This document shows positions 8,356 to 16,150 of a DNA stretch of 64,000 bases, piece by piece. Each line of letters opens with the position of its first letter. Position 1 is the stretch's first letter. The notes beneath the pieces were generated by a model. The model ran no database searches. It was not told where the DNA came from and was given only the letters and a program-made list of their open reading frames with translations. The DNA is from Rhodobacteraceae bacterium D3-12. Its GTDB lineage: Bacteria > Pseudomonadota > Alphaproteobacteria > Rhodobacterales > Rhodobacteraceae. The position numbers and the translations under genes are program-made. The stretch lies in contig CP104793.1 in the NCBI GenBank assembly GCA_025916135.1, forward strand, positions 2,604,001-2,668,000, in the 5' to 3' direction.

Positions 8356-10053
8356 CTATCCGCCCACCACCTGAACCGAAGTGTTCGGATCAAGCGTCAC
8401 AGTGCCAACCTTGCGCACATGGCTTTCCACCACGTCCCAGATCTGCGGCCCCTCGGTGCCCTCGTTCACACTGGCCCATCCCGCCACAACATAGGACTTC
8501 GCCGGATCAATCGCCTCGCCGGTCTTGAGCAGGGTCATATCGGTGATCCGCTCGCCCTGCGGCTTGGTCACATCAATGCGATAGCCCATGCCGCCGATCC
8601 GCACCATGTCCCCGCCTTGCTGGTAATACGGGTCCGGGTTGAACAGGTTGTCGGCCACATCTTCAAGGATCACATGGATAAACTCACCGGTCATTTCGGT
8701 GCGATACGCCTCGCCGTAACTCATCGAGGTGACGTTCCATATATCCTCGCGGGTGATCTCGTCACCGGGCAACAGGCTCGGCCCCCAGCGCACGCCGGGG
8801 CTCATCGCAATATCCGCCTCACGCTCGGAAATCAGCGCGTTACAGATCAGATCATCCCACGTCCCGTTGAAATTCCCGCGCCGGTAAAGCACCTCATCCG
8901 TGCTCCCGATCACCTCGCGCAGCTTCTCTTCATGCGGCGCGCGCTGAACCTCGATCACCTTTGTCATCTCCGCATCCGGCGTGATGACATCGGCAAAAAC
9001 CGGGATCAGCTTGTGGCGAATGCCCATCATCTTGCCGTCGCGCACATCCAGATCAATACGGCTCACGAACTTGCCGTTCGACCCGGAGGCAATGATAAAC
9101 GTCTGCCCCACCTGCACCGGCTCGGGCAGCGCATCATGGGTGTGCCCGCTCAGGATCACATCAATGCCCTTCACCCGGCTCGCCATCTTCTTGTCCACGT
9201 CAAACCCGTTATGGGACAGACACACAACAAGCTCGGCCCCCGCCGCGCGCACCTCATCCACCATCGCCTGCATGTTCGCGTCACGAATACCAAAACTGTA
9301 TTCGGGGAACATCCAGCGCGGATTGGCAATCGGCATATACGGGAACGCCTGCCCGATCACGGCCACCTTCACGCCGCCACGCTCGAAAAAATTGTATGGC
9401 TTGAACAACTCAGCCGGCTCATCCCACTCGGCATCAAAAATGTTCTGCCCCAAGGCGGCAAAGGGCAACCCCTCGACAATCTCCTGAACCCGCTCCGACC
9501 CGAGCGTGAATTCCCAATGGAACGTCATCGCATCAGGCGTCAGCGCGTTCATCACATTCACCATGTCCTGCCCTTGGGTGTGATGACAGGTATATGACCC
9601 GTGCCATGTGTCGCCCCCATCCAGCAGCAACGCATCCGGCCGGTCGGCCCGAATGGCCTTCACCACCGTCGCCACCCGGTCCATGCCCCCAACCCGGCCA
9701 TAGCCCTTGGCGAGCGACGCAAAATCCTCATAGCTCAGCGCATAAGCCGCCGAGCTGCCATCCTCGATCCCATAAGCGGCCCGAAACTCCGCTCCGGTCA
9801 CATGCGGCATCTGCCCCTTGGCGACCCCAACCCCAAGGTTGATCTCAGGCTCGCGGAAATAAATCGGCTTAAGCTGCCCGTGAATATCGGTCACATGGAT
9901 CAGCGACACATTGCCGAAGGTATCGAACTCCAGCAATTGATCCTGACTAAGGCTCTGCTGCGCCGCCAAACGCGCCCAATTGCCAAAGCCACTCGAACCC
10001 AACAACGCAGAGGCCGCCATCGACACCTGCAAAAAATCACGCCGCGAAATCAT
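8356..10053 (-). CDS. soxB: Thiosulfohydrolase SoxB
   Basis: A 565-residue periplasmic di-manganese hydrolase of the 5'-nucleotidase family that removes sulfate from the SoxY-bound sulfonate. The N-terminus ISRRDFLQVSMAASALLG is a twin-arginine signal. Metal-site motifs are visible in order: DIHGQLKP, DGGDTWHGS, FHWEFTLG, CLSHNGFD and SGHTHDA. A C-terminal nucleotidase domain follows. soxA lies upstream, separated by an unusual 245-base gap with GC-rich tandem repeats, so soxB may be expressed less tightly with soxXYZA than in other clusters. Confidence 0.96.
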   Translation of the reverse strand: MISRRDFLQVSMAASALLGSSGFGNWARLAAQQSLSQDQLLEFDTFGNVSLIHVTDIHGQLKPIYFREPEINLGVGVAKGQMPHVTGAEFRAAYGIEDGSSAAYALSYEDFASLAKGYGRVGGMDRVATVVKAIRADRPDALLLDGGDTWHGSYTCHHTQGQDMVNVMNALTPDAMTFHWEFTLGSERVQEIVEGLPFAALGQNIFDAEWDEPAELFKPYNFFERGGVKVAVIGQAFPYMPIANPRWMFPEYSFGIRDANMQAMVDEVRAAGAELVVCLSHNGFDVDKKMASRVKGIDVILSGHTHDALPEPVQVGQTFIIASGSNGKFVSRIDLDVRDGKMMGIRHKLIPVFADVITPDAEMTKVIEVQRAPHEEKLREVIGSTDEVLYRRGNFNGTWDDLICNALISEREADIAMSPGVRWGPSLLPGDEITREDIWNVTSMSYGEAYRTEMTGEFIHVILEDVADNLFNPDPYYQQGGDMVRIGGMGYRIDVTKPQGERITDMTLLKTGEAIDPAKSYVVAGWASVNEGTEGPQIWDVVESHVRKVGTVTLDPNTSVQVVGG

Positions 10054-10117
10054 CTCTCAACTCCTGACACGGGAGGGGTCAAAGCACCGCAAATGAAACC
10101 GCGATGCCCCCAACTCT

Positions 10118-10226
10118 TCTTCTGTTTGAAAATACCTCGGGGGCGCGGGGGCTGCCCCCCGCCACTTTCCTCTGGTGCGGAGGGCTCTCCCCCCGCCACT
10201 TTCCTGCAATGCAAAGGGCTGCCCAC
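10118..10226. repeat. GC-rich imperfect tandem repeat between soxA and soxB
   Basis: The 17-base string CCCCCCGCCACTTTCCT occurs at 10155-10171 and 10189-10205 (period 34), and a weaker third unit follows. Each copy is led by a small palindrome (GCGGGGGCTGCCCCCCGC at 10144-10161). The element begins at its left with GAAAATACCTCGGGGG. No coding potential is evident. It looks like a dispersed intergenic repeat of this lineage and may form mRNA hairpins between soxA and soxB. Confidence 0.6.
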
Positions 10227-10298
10227 CCGCTGCTGTCCAGCGCTGCGGATACTCCCTGCGCAAAGCCCCGGACCGCCCAAGCGGCCCGACGCTCAAGA

Positions 10299-11150
10299 TC
10301 AGTTGCGCACCGACGGGCCTTCAACCGACAAACCATTGCCACGGCTCGCCACATAAAGCTCAAGCGCAATGAACTCCGGGCTACCGGGGTTGAATGTTTG
10401 CGCCCGCGTGTCGCGGATACAGCCCTTAAAGCGCGAATGCGATCCGTTCAGCTTGGTGTTCTTCAACCGATAGGTCGGAAAGCCGTTGATCTGACCCTGT
10501 GACAGGTGATCGGCGCGGATCATATTGCCATAGTTGTCTTCATGGCAGGACGCACAGCTCAGCTGCAGCTGACCGTAACGGGTATAGTAAATTTCCTTAC
10601 CCTTTTCCCATGTCGCCTTGGCCGGGCCGTCGATCGCGACATTCACCGGCAATCCGCGCGACACGCTGGCCAACAGCGCCTCGATGTTCAATGAACCACC
10701 CTTGTCGGTCTTCCACGCCTCGGCGCCCATCCGGTTCACCCGGCAATCATTGACCTGCATCTGCAGCGTGCGCACCTCGCCCGCGGCTTCGACATATTTC
10801 GGGTAAACCGCTTTCACACCGGCCATCTGGTCGGGCGCGCCGTGACAATCAGCACAGGATTTCCCGGCGCTGCCCTCGGCGGTGTTCCAGATATCGGCCC
10901 CCTGCTCGGCAAAGATCATGCCGGGGTTGTCGAAATCATCGGCTTCCATCTTCTGCGTCTCTTTCGAGCGGAAATGCCAACCGGAATAGATCGTGTCCAG
11001 CGCGTCACTAAGATGCGCGGGCGCTTTGGTCGTGGTGACCATCTCGATCTCGCCGTTGATGACCAGCTTGCCATCATCCGGATCGGCGGCGCCCATGATC
11101 GGCATCGCAACGGCGATCACAGCGGCAATCGACACTGTCTTGAAATTCAT
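10299..11150 (-). CDS. soxA: L-cysteine S-thiosulfotransferase, diheme cytochrome subunit SoxA
   Basis: A 283-residue periplasmic c-type cytochrome that, with SoxX, couples thiosulfate to the SoxY cysteine. A signal peptide spans about residues 1-21. Two complete heme sites, C99-x-x-C102-H103 and C199-x-x-C202-H203, mark the diheme class. C244 in FKGCIRDTRA is the position of the cysteine persulfide axial ligand. The gene follows soxZ after an 82-base gap with a GC-rich hairpin. ATG 11150 has GGAGGATACC upstream. Confidence 0.96.
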   Translation of the reverse strand: MNFKTVSIAAVIAVAMPIMGAADPDDGKLVINGEIEMVTTTKAPAHLSDALDTIYSGWHFRSKETQKMEADDFDNPGMIFAEQGADIWNTAEGSAGKSCADCHGAPDQMAGVKAVYPKYVEAAGEVRTLQMQVNDCRVNRMGAEAWKTDKGGSLNIEALLASVSRGLPVNVAIDGPAKATWEKGKEIYYTRYGQLQLSCASCHEDNYGNMIRADHLSQGQINGFPTYRLKNTKLNGSHSRFKGCIRDTRAQTFNPGSPEFIALELYVASRGNGLSVEGPSVRN

Positions 11151-11192
11151 TCGGTATCCTCCCTAATGCTGGCCTTATTGCTGGCACCCCCG

Positions 11193-11213
11193 CCCGCCCC
11201 TCTTGGGGACGGG
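11193..11213 (-). other. Stem-loop between soxZ and soxA
   Basis: CCCG-CCCC pairs with GGGG-CGGG around a 4-base loop, with one bulged base. No T-tract follows, so it more likely stabilises or processes the upstream soxXYZ mRNA than terminates it. Carrier protein SoxYZ is often needed in excess. Confidence 0.4.
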
Positions 11214-11232
11214 TCAAGGTATCAGCCCGGCC

Positions 11233-11562
11233 TTAGCCGACCGCGACCGACTTTGTTGTATCGTAAACCGACCCGTCATCATCATACCATGTGAACTTGA
11301 AATCGCCCGCTTCCGGGACAACGGCTTCAAATTCAAAATACGGGTTGGTCGAAATCGACGGTTCCATCGTCACGTCGATCACCATCTTGCCGTTAAACTC
11401 GCATGTAAACCGGTTGATGATCGAGCGCGGGATAAGGGCCCCGTCCTTGCCCTTGCGCAGCCCCGATTCCATCTTGTGGCTGATCAGGGTTTTCAGCGTG
11501 ACCGTTTCACCGGCTTCGGCTTTCTTGGGCGCTTTCACGCGGGGTTTGACACCAGCTGCCAT
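11233..11562 (-). CDS. soxZ: Sulfur carrier subunit SoxZ
   Basis: A 109-residue protein without signal peptide that dimerises with SoxY and is presumably exported with it. The immunoglobulin-like fold signatures are present: KPRVKAPKKAEAGETVTLKTLISHKMESG near residue 5 (written as family landmark, residues about 6-34), then FTCEFNG and EFEAVVPEAGDFKFTWYDDDG. Length and gene order (soxY directly upstream, 30 bases apart) match the family. It should complete the SoxYZ carrier. Confidence 0.95.
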   Translation of the reverse strand: MAAGVKPRVKAPKKAEAGETVTLKTLISHKMESGLRKGKDGALIPRSIINRFTCEFNGKMVIDVTMEPSISTNPYFEFEAVVPEAGDFKFTWYDDDGSVYDTTKSVAVG

Positions 11563-11592
11563 ATCTCTATCTCCTCGCTTTTCGCTCTCGCC

Positions 11593-12012
11593 TTAGCCGC
11601 CGCAGCCGCCAATGGTGACCTTCACGGTCTGGGTTGCTTTCTTGAAGCTGCCATCGCCCATCTTGGCCACGGCCATCACCTCTTGCGTGCCCGCCAAACG
11701 GATGCGCGTCGATGCCGACTGGCTGCCCGCCAGCTCACCGAAATTAAAGGTGGCCACATTCGGGTTCGGGTTGCCAGAGGCGATCACAAGGATCGCCGAC
11801 GCCCCGGCCGCATCCACCGAAATCGGCACTGTGTTGCCGTTCTCTGCGATCTCGGGCGCGGTCAGCGTGACACCGCCCTCGCCCACATCTGCACCGCCGG
11901 TAAAGGCAGCAATCGCTTCATCCGCCGCCGAGGCGCGCGCGCCCATCGGCAAAATTGTGAGGGCAACAGCACCAGCACCCAGCGCCAGCGTATCGCGTCG
12001 TGAGAAACTCAT
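11593..12012 (-). CDS. soxY: Sulfur covalently binding carrier subunit SoxY
   Basis: A 139-residue carrier whose mobile C-terminal arm ends in GGCGG; Cys137 is the site that binds the sulfur intermediates throughout the cycle. The N-terminus SFSRRDTLALGAGAVALT is a twin-arginine signal, so SoxY probably carries signal-less SoxZ across the membrane. No other cysteine is present, as in the family. The start has GGAGAAAGAG upstream. soxX lies 67 bases upstream. Confidence 0.97.
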   Translation of the reverse strand: MSFSRRDTLALGAGAVALTILPMGARASAADEAIAAFTGGADVGEGGVTLTAPEIAENGNTVPISVDAAGASAILVIASGNPNPNVATFNFGELAGSQSASTRIRLAGTQEVMAVAKMGDGSFKKATQTVKVTIGGCGG

Positions 12013-12079
12013 CTCTTTCTCCTTGGTTCAAACTTTACGTGTTTCGCAAACGCGTCGCGCCGGTTGGGCGCGCGCGTCA

Positions 12080-12562
12080 TTACTCTTCTTTCAACGTCCC
12101 TAGGAACGCGACCAAATCTTCGATCTGCTGACCTGTCAAAAGCGGGGCAAACGTGTCGTCCGCCGCTTTCCCGGTATAGGCCTTGCCCGGTCGGATAAAG
12201 CCGTCAACCTTGTAATAGGCCGGCATCACCGTGTCCTCAAAGGTCATCTTCGAATTCACCAGAATACCGCGCAGCTCCGCCTCGCTCCAGCGGTCCGCCA
12301 CCCCATCAAGACTGGGTCCGACATTGCCCGGAAACGCCGCATCAACCGAGCTGATCTCGTGGCACGCCACGCAGTTTCCCAGCTTTTTCGATGCATAGAC
12401 TTTCTGACCTGTGGCCGCGTCGCCCGCGACCCCGGTCAGCGATGCCTCTACCGCGCTGTCGTTGAACTTTACATCCTTGGGGGCAACCTCGGCCGCCATT
12501 GCGGCCCCGGCTCCCAACACTGTGGCCACTGCCACGAGGTGCTTTAATGTCGTCAACCTCAT
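12080..12562 (-). CDS. soxX: L-cysteine S-thiosulfotransferase, monoheme cytochrome subunit SoxX
   Basis: A 160-residue periplasmic cytochrome c. The signal peptide covers residues 1-23 (cleavage after AAMA). The single heme motif is C64-V-A-C67-H68, and M113 in DTVMPAYYK is the likely axial ligand. It accepts electrons when SoxA conjugates thiosulfate to SoxY and passes them on to a small cytochrome. It heads the soxXYZA(B) unit and is preceded by a 145-base gap with a palindromic SoxR-type operator. Confidence 0.96.
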   Translation of the reverse strand: MRLTTLKHLVAVATVLGAGAAMAAEVAPKDVKFNDSAVEASLTGVAGDAATGQKVYASKKLGNCVACHEISSVDAAFPGNVGPSLDGVADRWSEAELRGILVNSKMTFEDTVMPAYYKVDGFIRPGKAYTGKAADDTFAPLLTGQQIEDLVAFLGTLKEE

Positions 12563-12644
12563 TTCTCCTCCCTTCGCTTCCGTTTTTGGCTACGGGTGCT
12601 TTGTCTGTTGGTTTTAGTCTGTGTTTCACGTCCGGCGCAACAAC

Positions 12645-12664
12645 AAATTCATAAAACTGAATTT
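12645..12664. promoter_or_regulatory. SoxR/SqrR-type operator between soxW and soxX
   Basis: Perfect 7-bp inverted repeat AAATTCA-TAAAAC-TGAATTT, containing ATTC-N8-GAAT and nearly identical in arms and spacing to the site before soxC. In Paracoccus the soxW-soxX gap is a known SoxR target, which supports this assignment. Confidence 0.7.
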
Positions 12665-12707
12665 TCCGATGCTATCCCCCAACCCGCCGCGCGCGCAATT
12701 TTCTTGC

Positions 12708-13298
12708 TCACTCACCGGCCTTTTCCTGACGCTCCTTAATCATTCTTGCATGATAGCGTTGGAAATCCTCTCCGTTGTCAAGCGCATAGCGTTTCTCATT
12801 AACCCAGACAAACATATCAAGCGTCGTCTGCGCGCCAAAGGCTCCGGGCATCACGGCCACGGTGGCCATATTGGCGGCTTTGCCCTCTGGCACCTCCTCG
12901 GGAAAGAACATCACCGTCGGCGTGAACAGAATCCCCCATTTGCGCATCAGGTCGGATTGCGCCGCCTCCTGACCGTCAAAATCAACCGCCGTATCGTCAC
13001 CATGCAGGTTCATCTGCACCACAAAGAAGTTGTCTTTGATGTATTGGCTGATCTCCGGGCGGGGATAGATCTCCTTGTGCATCTTGGTGCAATAAATACA
13101 GCCGCGCTGCTCGATGAACACCACCAGCCGCTTGCCCTCGGCATTCGCCTCGGCCAGATCGTCACGCAAATCCTTGAAGGTGTCGCGCATCCATTCGGTC
13201 TTGTGCAGCCCGTCATCCCCCAGCTCCGCCGCCTGCACAGCGCCCGTGCTGGTCGCAAGGCCAATGACCATCCCCAGAACCGTCAAAATCCGTCTCAT
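12708..13298 (-). CDS. soxW: Periplasmic thioredoxin SoxW
   Basis: A 196-residue exported thioredoxin-fold protein with signal peptide (residues 1-23) and the redox motif C-I-Y-C in EQRGCIYCTKMH. The fold's cis-proline appears in LFTPTVMFF. Placed directly after soxV, it is expected to receive electrons from the membrane transporter SoxV and reduce partner thiols such as SoxY. It is paralogous to the protein at 4526-5134. Confidence 0.93.
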   Translation of the reverse strand: MRRILTVLGMVIGLATSTGAVQAAELGDDGLHKTEWMRDTFKDLRDDLAEANAEGKRLVVFIEQRGCIYCTKMHKEIYPRPEISQYIKDNFFVVQMNLHGDDTAVDFDGQEAAQSDLMRKWGILFTPTVMFFPEEVPEGKAANMATVAVMPGAFGAQTTLDMFVWVNEKRYALDNGEDFQRYHARMIKERQEKAGE

Positions 13299-13368
13299 CT
13301 CGCCTCTCCTCTTGCCTCTTCCAACCGGGTTACAGCCCGATCAAACCCAGATCACAGCGGGCCCAACC

Positions 13369-14103
13369 TCACCCCAACGTGGTGAAACTCGGGAACACCT
13401 CGATCATCCAATTCGAAATCACGTTCACACTCCCCGTCGCGATCAGCAACGCGAAAACGATCAACATCACGCCCATCGCCTTTTCCACATAGGCCATCTT
13501 GGCGCGATGCTTCTGCAACCACGTCAAAAACGGCCGCGCAAACACCGCCGCCACAACGAATGGCGCGGTCATGCCCAGCCCGAACACCGCCAACAACAAC
13601 GCGCCCTGCACGATGTCGCCCATGCCGCTCGCCATCATCAGGATCGTCGCCAGAACCGGCCCGACACAGGCGGTCCAGCCAAATCCGAACGCCAAGCCCA
13701 TGGCATAAGCGCCAAACACGGTGCTTGGGTCCGCCTTGCTCTCCATCCGGGCCTCACGCATCAAGAACCCGATGCGGATCACCCCAAGGAAATGCAGGCC
13801 AAAGACGAAAATCACCGCCGCCGCCACATAGGACAACACCTCTTTCCACTGGATAAACGTCTGGCCCAGCGCGGTCGCTCCCATGCCCATCAGCATGAAA
13901 ATCGTTGTGACCCCCAAGGCGAACATGATGGCCGAAATCACCAGCCGTTTCGCCGCGCCGGGGGCGATCTCGCCATCGCCGCGCAGCTCGGCCATGCTGA
14001 TTCCCGCCATGTAGCTCAGGTAAAATGGCACCATCGGCAGGATGCAGGGCGTGAAAAACGCCACAAAACCGGCTAGAAGAGCGCCCAAAAAGGTAATATC
14101 CAT
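13369..14103 (-). CDS. soxV: CcdA/DsbD-family thiol-electron transporter SoxV
   Basis: A 244-residue membrane protein with about six transmembrane helices and the two conserved CcdA cysteines, in FFTPCILPMVP (helix 1) and WTACVGPVLATI (helix 4). It moves reducing power from cytoplasmic thioredoxin to periplasmic SoxW/SoxS. ATG 14103 opens the leftward sox transcript and faces soxS across a 103-base control region with a perfect inverted repeat. Confidence 0.94.
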   Translation of the reverse strand: MDITFLGALLAGFVAFFTPCILPMVPFYLSYMAGISMAELRGDGEIAPGAAKRLVISAIMFALGVTTIFMLMGMGATALGQTFIQWKEVLSYVAAAVIFVFGLHFLGVIRIGFLMREARMESKADPSTVFGAYAMGLAFGFGWTACVGPVLATILMMASGMGDIVQGALLLAVFGLGMTAPFVVAAVFARPFLTWLQKHRAKMAYVEKAMGVMLIVFALLIATGSVNVISNWMIEVFPSFTTLG

Positions 14104-14157
14104 GATGTTTCGCGCCCCACCCCTTGCCGGGTTTCACTTGGGCCTCCCTTGAAGCAT

Positions 14158-14178
14158 TCACATATTCAGATTATGTGA
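14158..14178. promoter_or_regulatory. Inverted repeat in the soxV-soxS control region
   Basis: TCACATA-TTCAGAT-TATGTGA is a perfect 7-bp inverted repeat with a 7-base spacer. It also contains the direct half-site repeat ATTCA-cat-ATTCA. It overlaps the -10 region of the candidate soxV promoter and precedes soxS. The spacing differs from the ATTC-N8-GAAT sites before soxX and soxC. In Paracoccus the soxS-soxV gap is a SoxR target. Confidence 0.6.
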
Positions 14179-14195
14179 GATGATGAAATTGTCAA
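14168..14195 (-). promoter_or_regulatory. Candidate soxV promoter
   Basis: On the minus strand a consensus -35 TTGACA (14190-14195) is followed after 16 bases by TAATCT. The -10 lies inside the inverted repeat, so repressor binding there would block soxVW transcription. Confidence 0.45.
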
Positions 14196-14206
14196 TCGGG
14201 TGCCCG

Positions 14207-14590
14207 ATGTTCCACCGCCTGCTCATATCTGCGTCGCTCGTGTTCTGGGCCACAATCGCGCCTTTCGCAAGCGCGGCTGAACTGGTGATGGTCGAACAAC
14301 AAGGCTGCGCCTATTGCCGCGAATGGCACAAGGTGATCGGGCCGATCTATGCCAAAACGCCCGAAGGGGCCTTTGCCCCGCTCAGGGTGATCGACATCGA
14401 CGACCCGGTGCCGGCCGACCTGCGCTTTGCGCGCAAAGCGGTCTATACGCCGACCTTCATCCTCGTCGAAGACGGGGTGGAACTGGGCCGGATCCAAGGC
14501 TACCCGGGCGAAGACTTCTTCTGGGGGCTGCTCGATATGCTGCTGCAGGACAAAACCGACTATGTTGCAAACGCGCCGACAAACGGATGA
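14207..14590 (+). CDS. soxS: Periplasmic thioredoxin-like protein SoxS
   Basis: A 127-residue exported protein with signal peptide MFHRLLISASLVFWATIAP... (residues 1-23) and the motif C-A-Y-C in VEQQGCAYCREWH. In Paracoccus SoxS reactivates SoxYZ when its cysteine becomes blocked; the same role is inferred here. The start at 14207 is preferred because the earlier in-frame ATGs (14180, 14183) directly abut the operator and leave no room for a promoter and ribosome site, though they cannot be excluded. soxR and soxT follow in the same direction. Confidence 0.88.
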   Translation: MFHRLLISASLVFWATIAPFASAAELVMVEQQGCAYCREWHKVIGPIYAKTPEGAFAPLRVIDIDDPVPADLRFARKAVYTPTFILVEDGVELGRIQGYPGEDFFWGLLDMLLQDKTDYVANAPTNG

Positions 14591-14705
14591 TGCCGCAGCG
14601 CAGCACCTTCCAAAGACCGCACACAGCCGTTATAGACCTCTAAACGCCAACACCCTGCCTTAGCCAACCGCGACCCGGCATGTTTTTAACAGGACGCACA
14701 CGACC

Positions 14706-15050
14706 ATGGCCCTTCCCGTATTCAGCAAAGACCTCAGCGACGATGAAATGGATCGCTTTGTCTCCAACGCGACCGCTGCCTCGAATTTCCTGAAAACCGT
14801 GAGCCACGAAGGGCGGTTGATGATCCTCTGCCACCTCGTCTCCGGCGAAAAATCAGTGACCGAACTCGAAGACCTGCTCTCGGCGCGGCAAGCGGCGGTG
14901 TCGCAACAACTCTCGCGGCTGCGCCTCGAAGGGCTGGTGATTCCGCGCCGCGATGGCAAGGCGATCTATTACCGGCTGGCAGATGACCGGCCCAAGCGGA
15001 TGCTTGAATTGGTCTACGAACTGTTCTGCGAAACTGACGACGGGGATTAA
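14706..15050 (+). CDS. soxR: ArsR-family repressor SoxR (probable persulfide sensor)
   Basis: A 114-residue winged-helix repressor. The recognition helix is SARQAAVSQQLSRLRLEGLV, with the wing RRDGKAIYYRL. Two cysteines, C42 in LMILCHLV and C108 in YELFCETD, occupy the positions that form a tetrasulfide bridge in SqrR/BigR-type sensors. Metal-binding motifs of classical ArsR are absent. It should repress the sox operons until reactive sulfur species modify the cysteines. Candidate operators are at 14158, 12645 and 7655-7710. Confidence 0.93.
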   Translation: MALPVFSKDLSDDEMDRFVSNATAASNFLKTVSHEGRLMILCHLVSGEKSVTELEDLLSARQAAVSQQLSRLRLEGLVIPRRDGKAIYYRLADDRPKRMLELVYELFCETDDGD

Positions 15051-15091
15051 CCGCCCCCGGCGCTAACGGTGGGGGAGGACCGAAACGCGCT

Positions 15092-16150
15092 ATGCTTGAC
15101 CTGATCGGCGATACCGGCCTCGTGGCGTTGTTTGGCGCTTTGGGCGGCGTGGTGCTTGGGCTCGCGGCGCGGATTGGACGGTTTTGCACCATGGGCGCAA
15201 TCGAAGACCTGCTCTATGGCGGCTCTTCTGTTCGGATGCGCATGTGGGTGCTGGCCATCGGCGTGGCGGTGATCGGTGCCTTTGGCCTGACCCATATCGG
15301 CTGGCTGGACCCGCAAGACAGCTATTATCTCTCGATCCGCTGGATGCCGCTGGCCTCTATCCTCGGAGGGCTGGCGTTTGGCTATGGCATGGCGCTGTCG
15401 GGCAATTGCGGCTTCGGCGCGATTGCGCGGCTCGGCGGCGGCGATTTGCGGGCGTTTGTGATCGTGCTGGTGATGGGGGTGTCGGCCTATGTGGTGCTGA
15501 ACGGGCCGCTCGCCGGCCTGCGCGCCTGGGCGTTCCCGCAACAAGGCGTCACCGATGATCTGCCCCCCGGCATTGTGCATATGCTGGCCCATTGGACGGG
15601 GGGGCCGCTCACTTGGCTTGGCATCGGCATCGGGCTGGCCCTCACGCTGGGCGCTCTGGCGTCGCGGACATTCCTGTCGCAGCCCGCCTCGGTCTTTTGG
15701 GCGGTGATGGTCGGCCTCGCGATCACGTCCGGCTGGGCGGGGTCGGCCTATGTCGCGGCGCATGGCTTTACGGCGCTGCCGGTGGTGTCGCATTCCTTCG
15801 CGGCCCCGGTGGGGGAAACGCTGCTCTATACGATGACCTCATCGGCCCGCGCGCCCAGCTTCGCGGTCGGCTCGATCGCCGGCGTCGTGCTCGGCGCCTT
15901 TGTCGGTTCCCTGATCAAAGGCCACTTCCGCTGGGAAGCCTGCGAAGACCCCCTCGAGCTGCGCCGCCAGATCCTCGGCGCGGCGCTCATGGGCGGCGGC
16001 GCAGTGCTGGCCATGGGCTGCACGGTGGGCCAAGGGCTCTCGGCGTTCTCCGTGCTCAGTTTCTCGGCCCCCATCACCTTCTTGTCGATCTTCGCCGGGG
16101 CCGCGTTGGGACTGCGTCAGTTGATCGAAGGGTTTCAACCGGCAGAATAA
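15092..16150 (+). CDS. soxT: YeeE/YedE-family sulfur-compound transporter SoxT
   Basis: A 352-residue integral membrane protein with about nine to ten helices. Conserved cysteines of the YeeE/YedE thiosulfate importer family are visible in RFCTMGAIEDLLYGG, LSGNCGFGAI and AMGCTVGQGLSAFS. The linkage soxT-soxR is known from Paracoccus. It is proposed to import a sulfur compound, perhaps thiosulfate or a signal for SoxR; the exact cargo is unproven. It starts 41 bases after soxR. The 3' end has been duplicated in tandem (see 15860-16700). Confidence 0.9.
   Translation: MLDLIGDTGLVALFGALGGVVLGLAARIGRFCTMGAIEDLLYGGSSVRMRMWVLAIGVAVIGAFGLTHIGWLDPQDSYYLSIRWMPLASILGGLAFGYGMALSGNCGFGAIARLGGGDLRAFVIVLVMGVSAYVVLNGPLAGLRAWAFPQQGVTDDLPPGIVHMLAHWTGGPLTWLGIGIGLALTLGALASRTFLSQPASVFWAVMVGLAITSGWAGSAYVAAHGFTALPVVSHSFAAPVGETLLYTMTSSARAPSFAVGSIAGVVLGAFVGSLIKGHFRWEACEDPLELRRQILGAALMGGGAVLAMGCTVGQGLSAFSVLSFSAPITFLSIFAGAALGLRQLIEGFQPAE

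Noticed and set aside
14180-14206. soxS start at ATG 14180
   Set aside because: It abuts the inverted repeat with no ribosome site, and ATG 14207 gives a complete signal peptide by itself.
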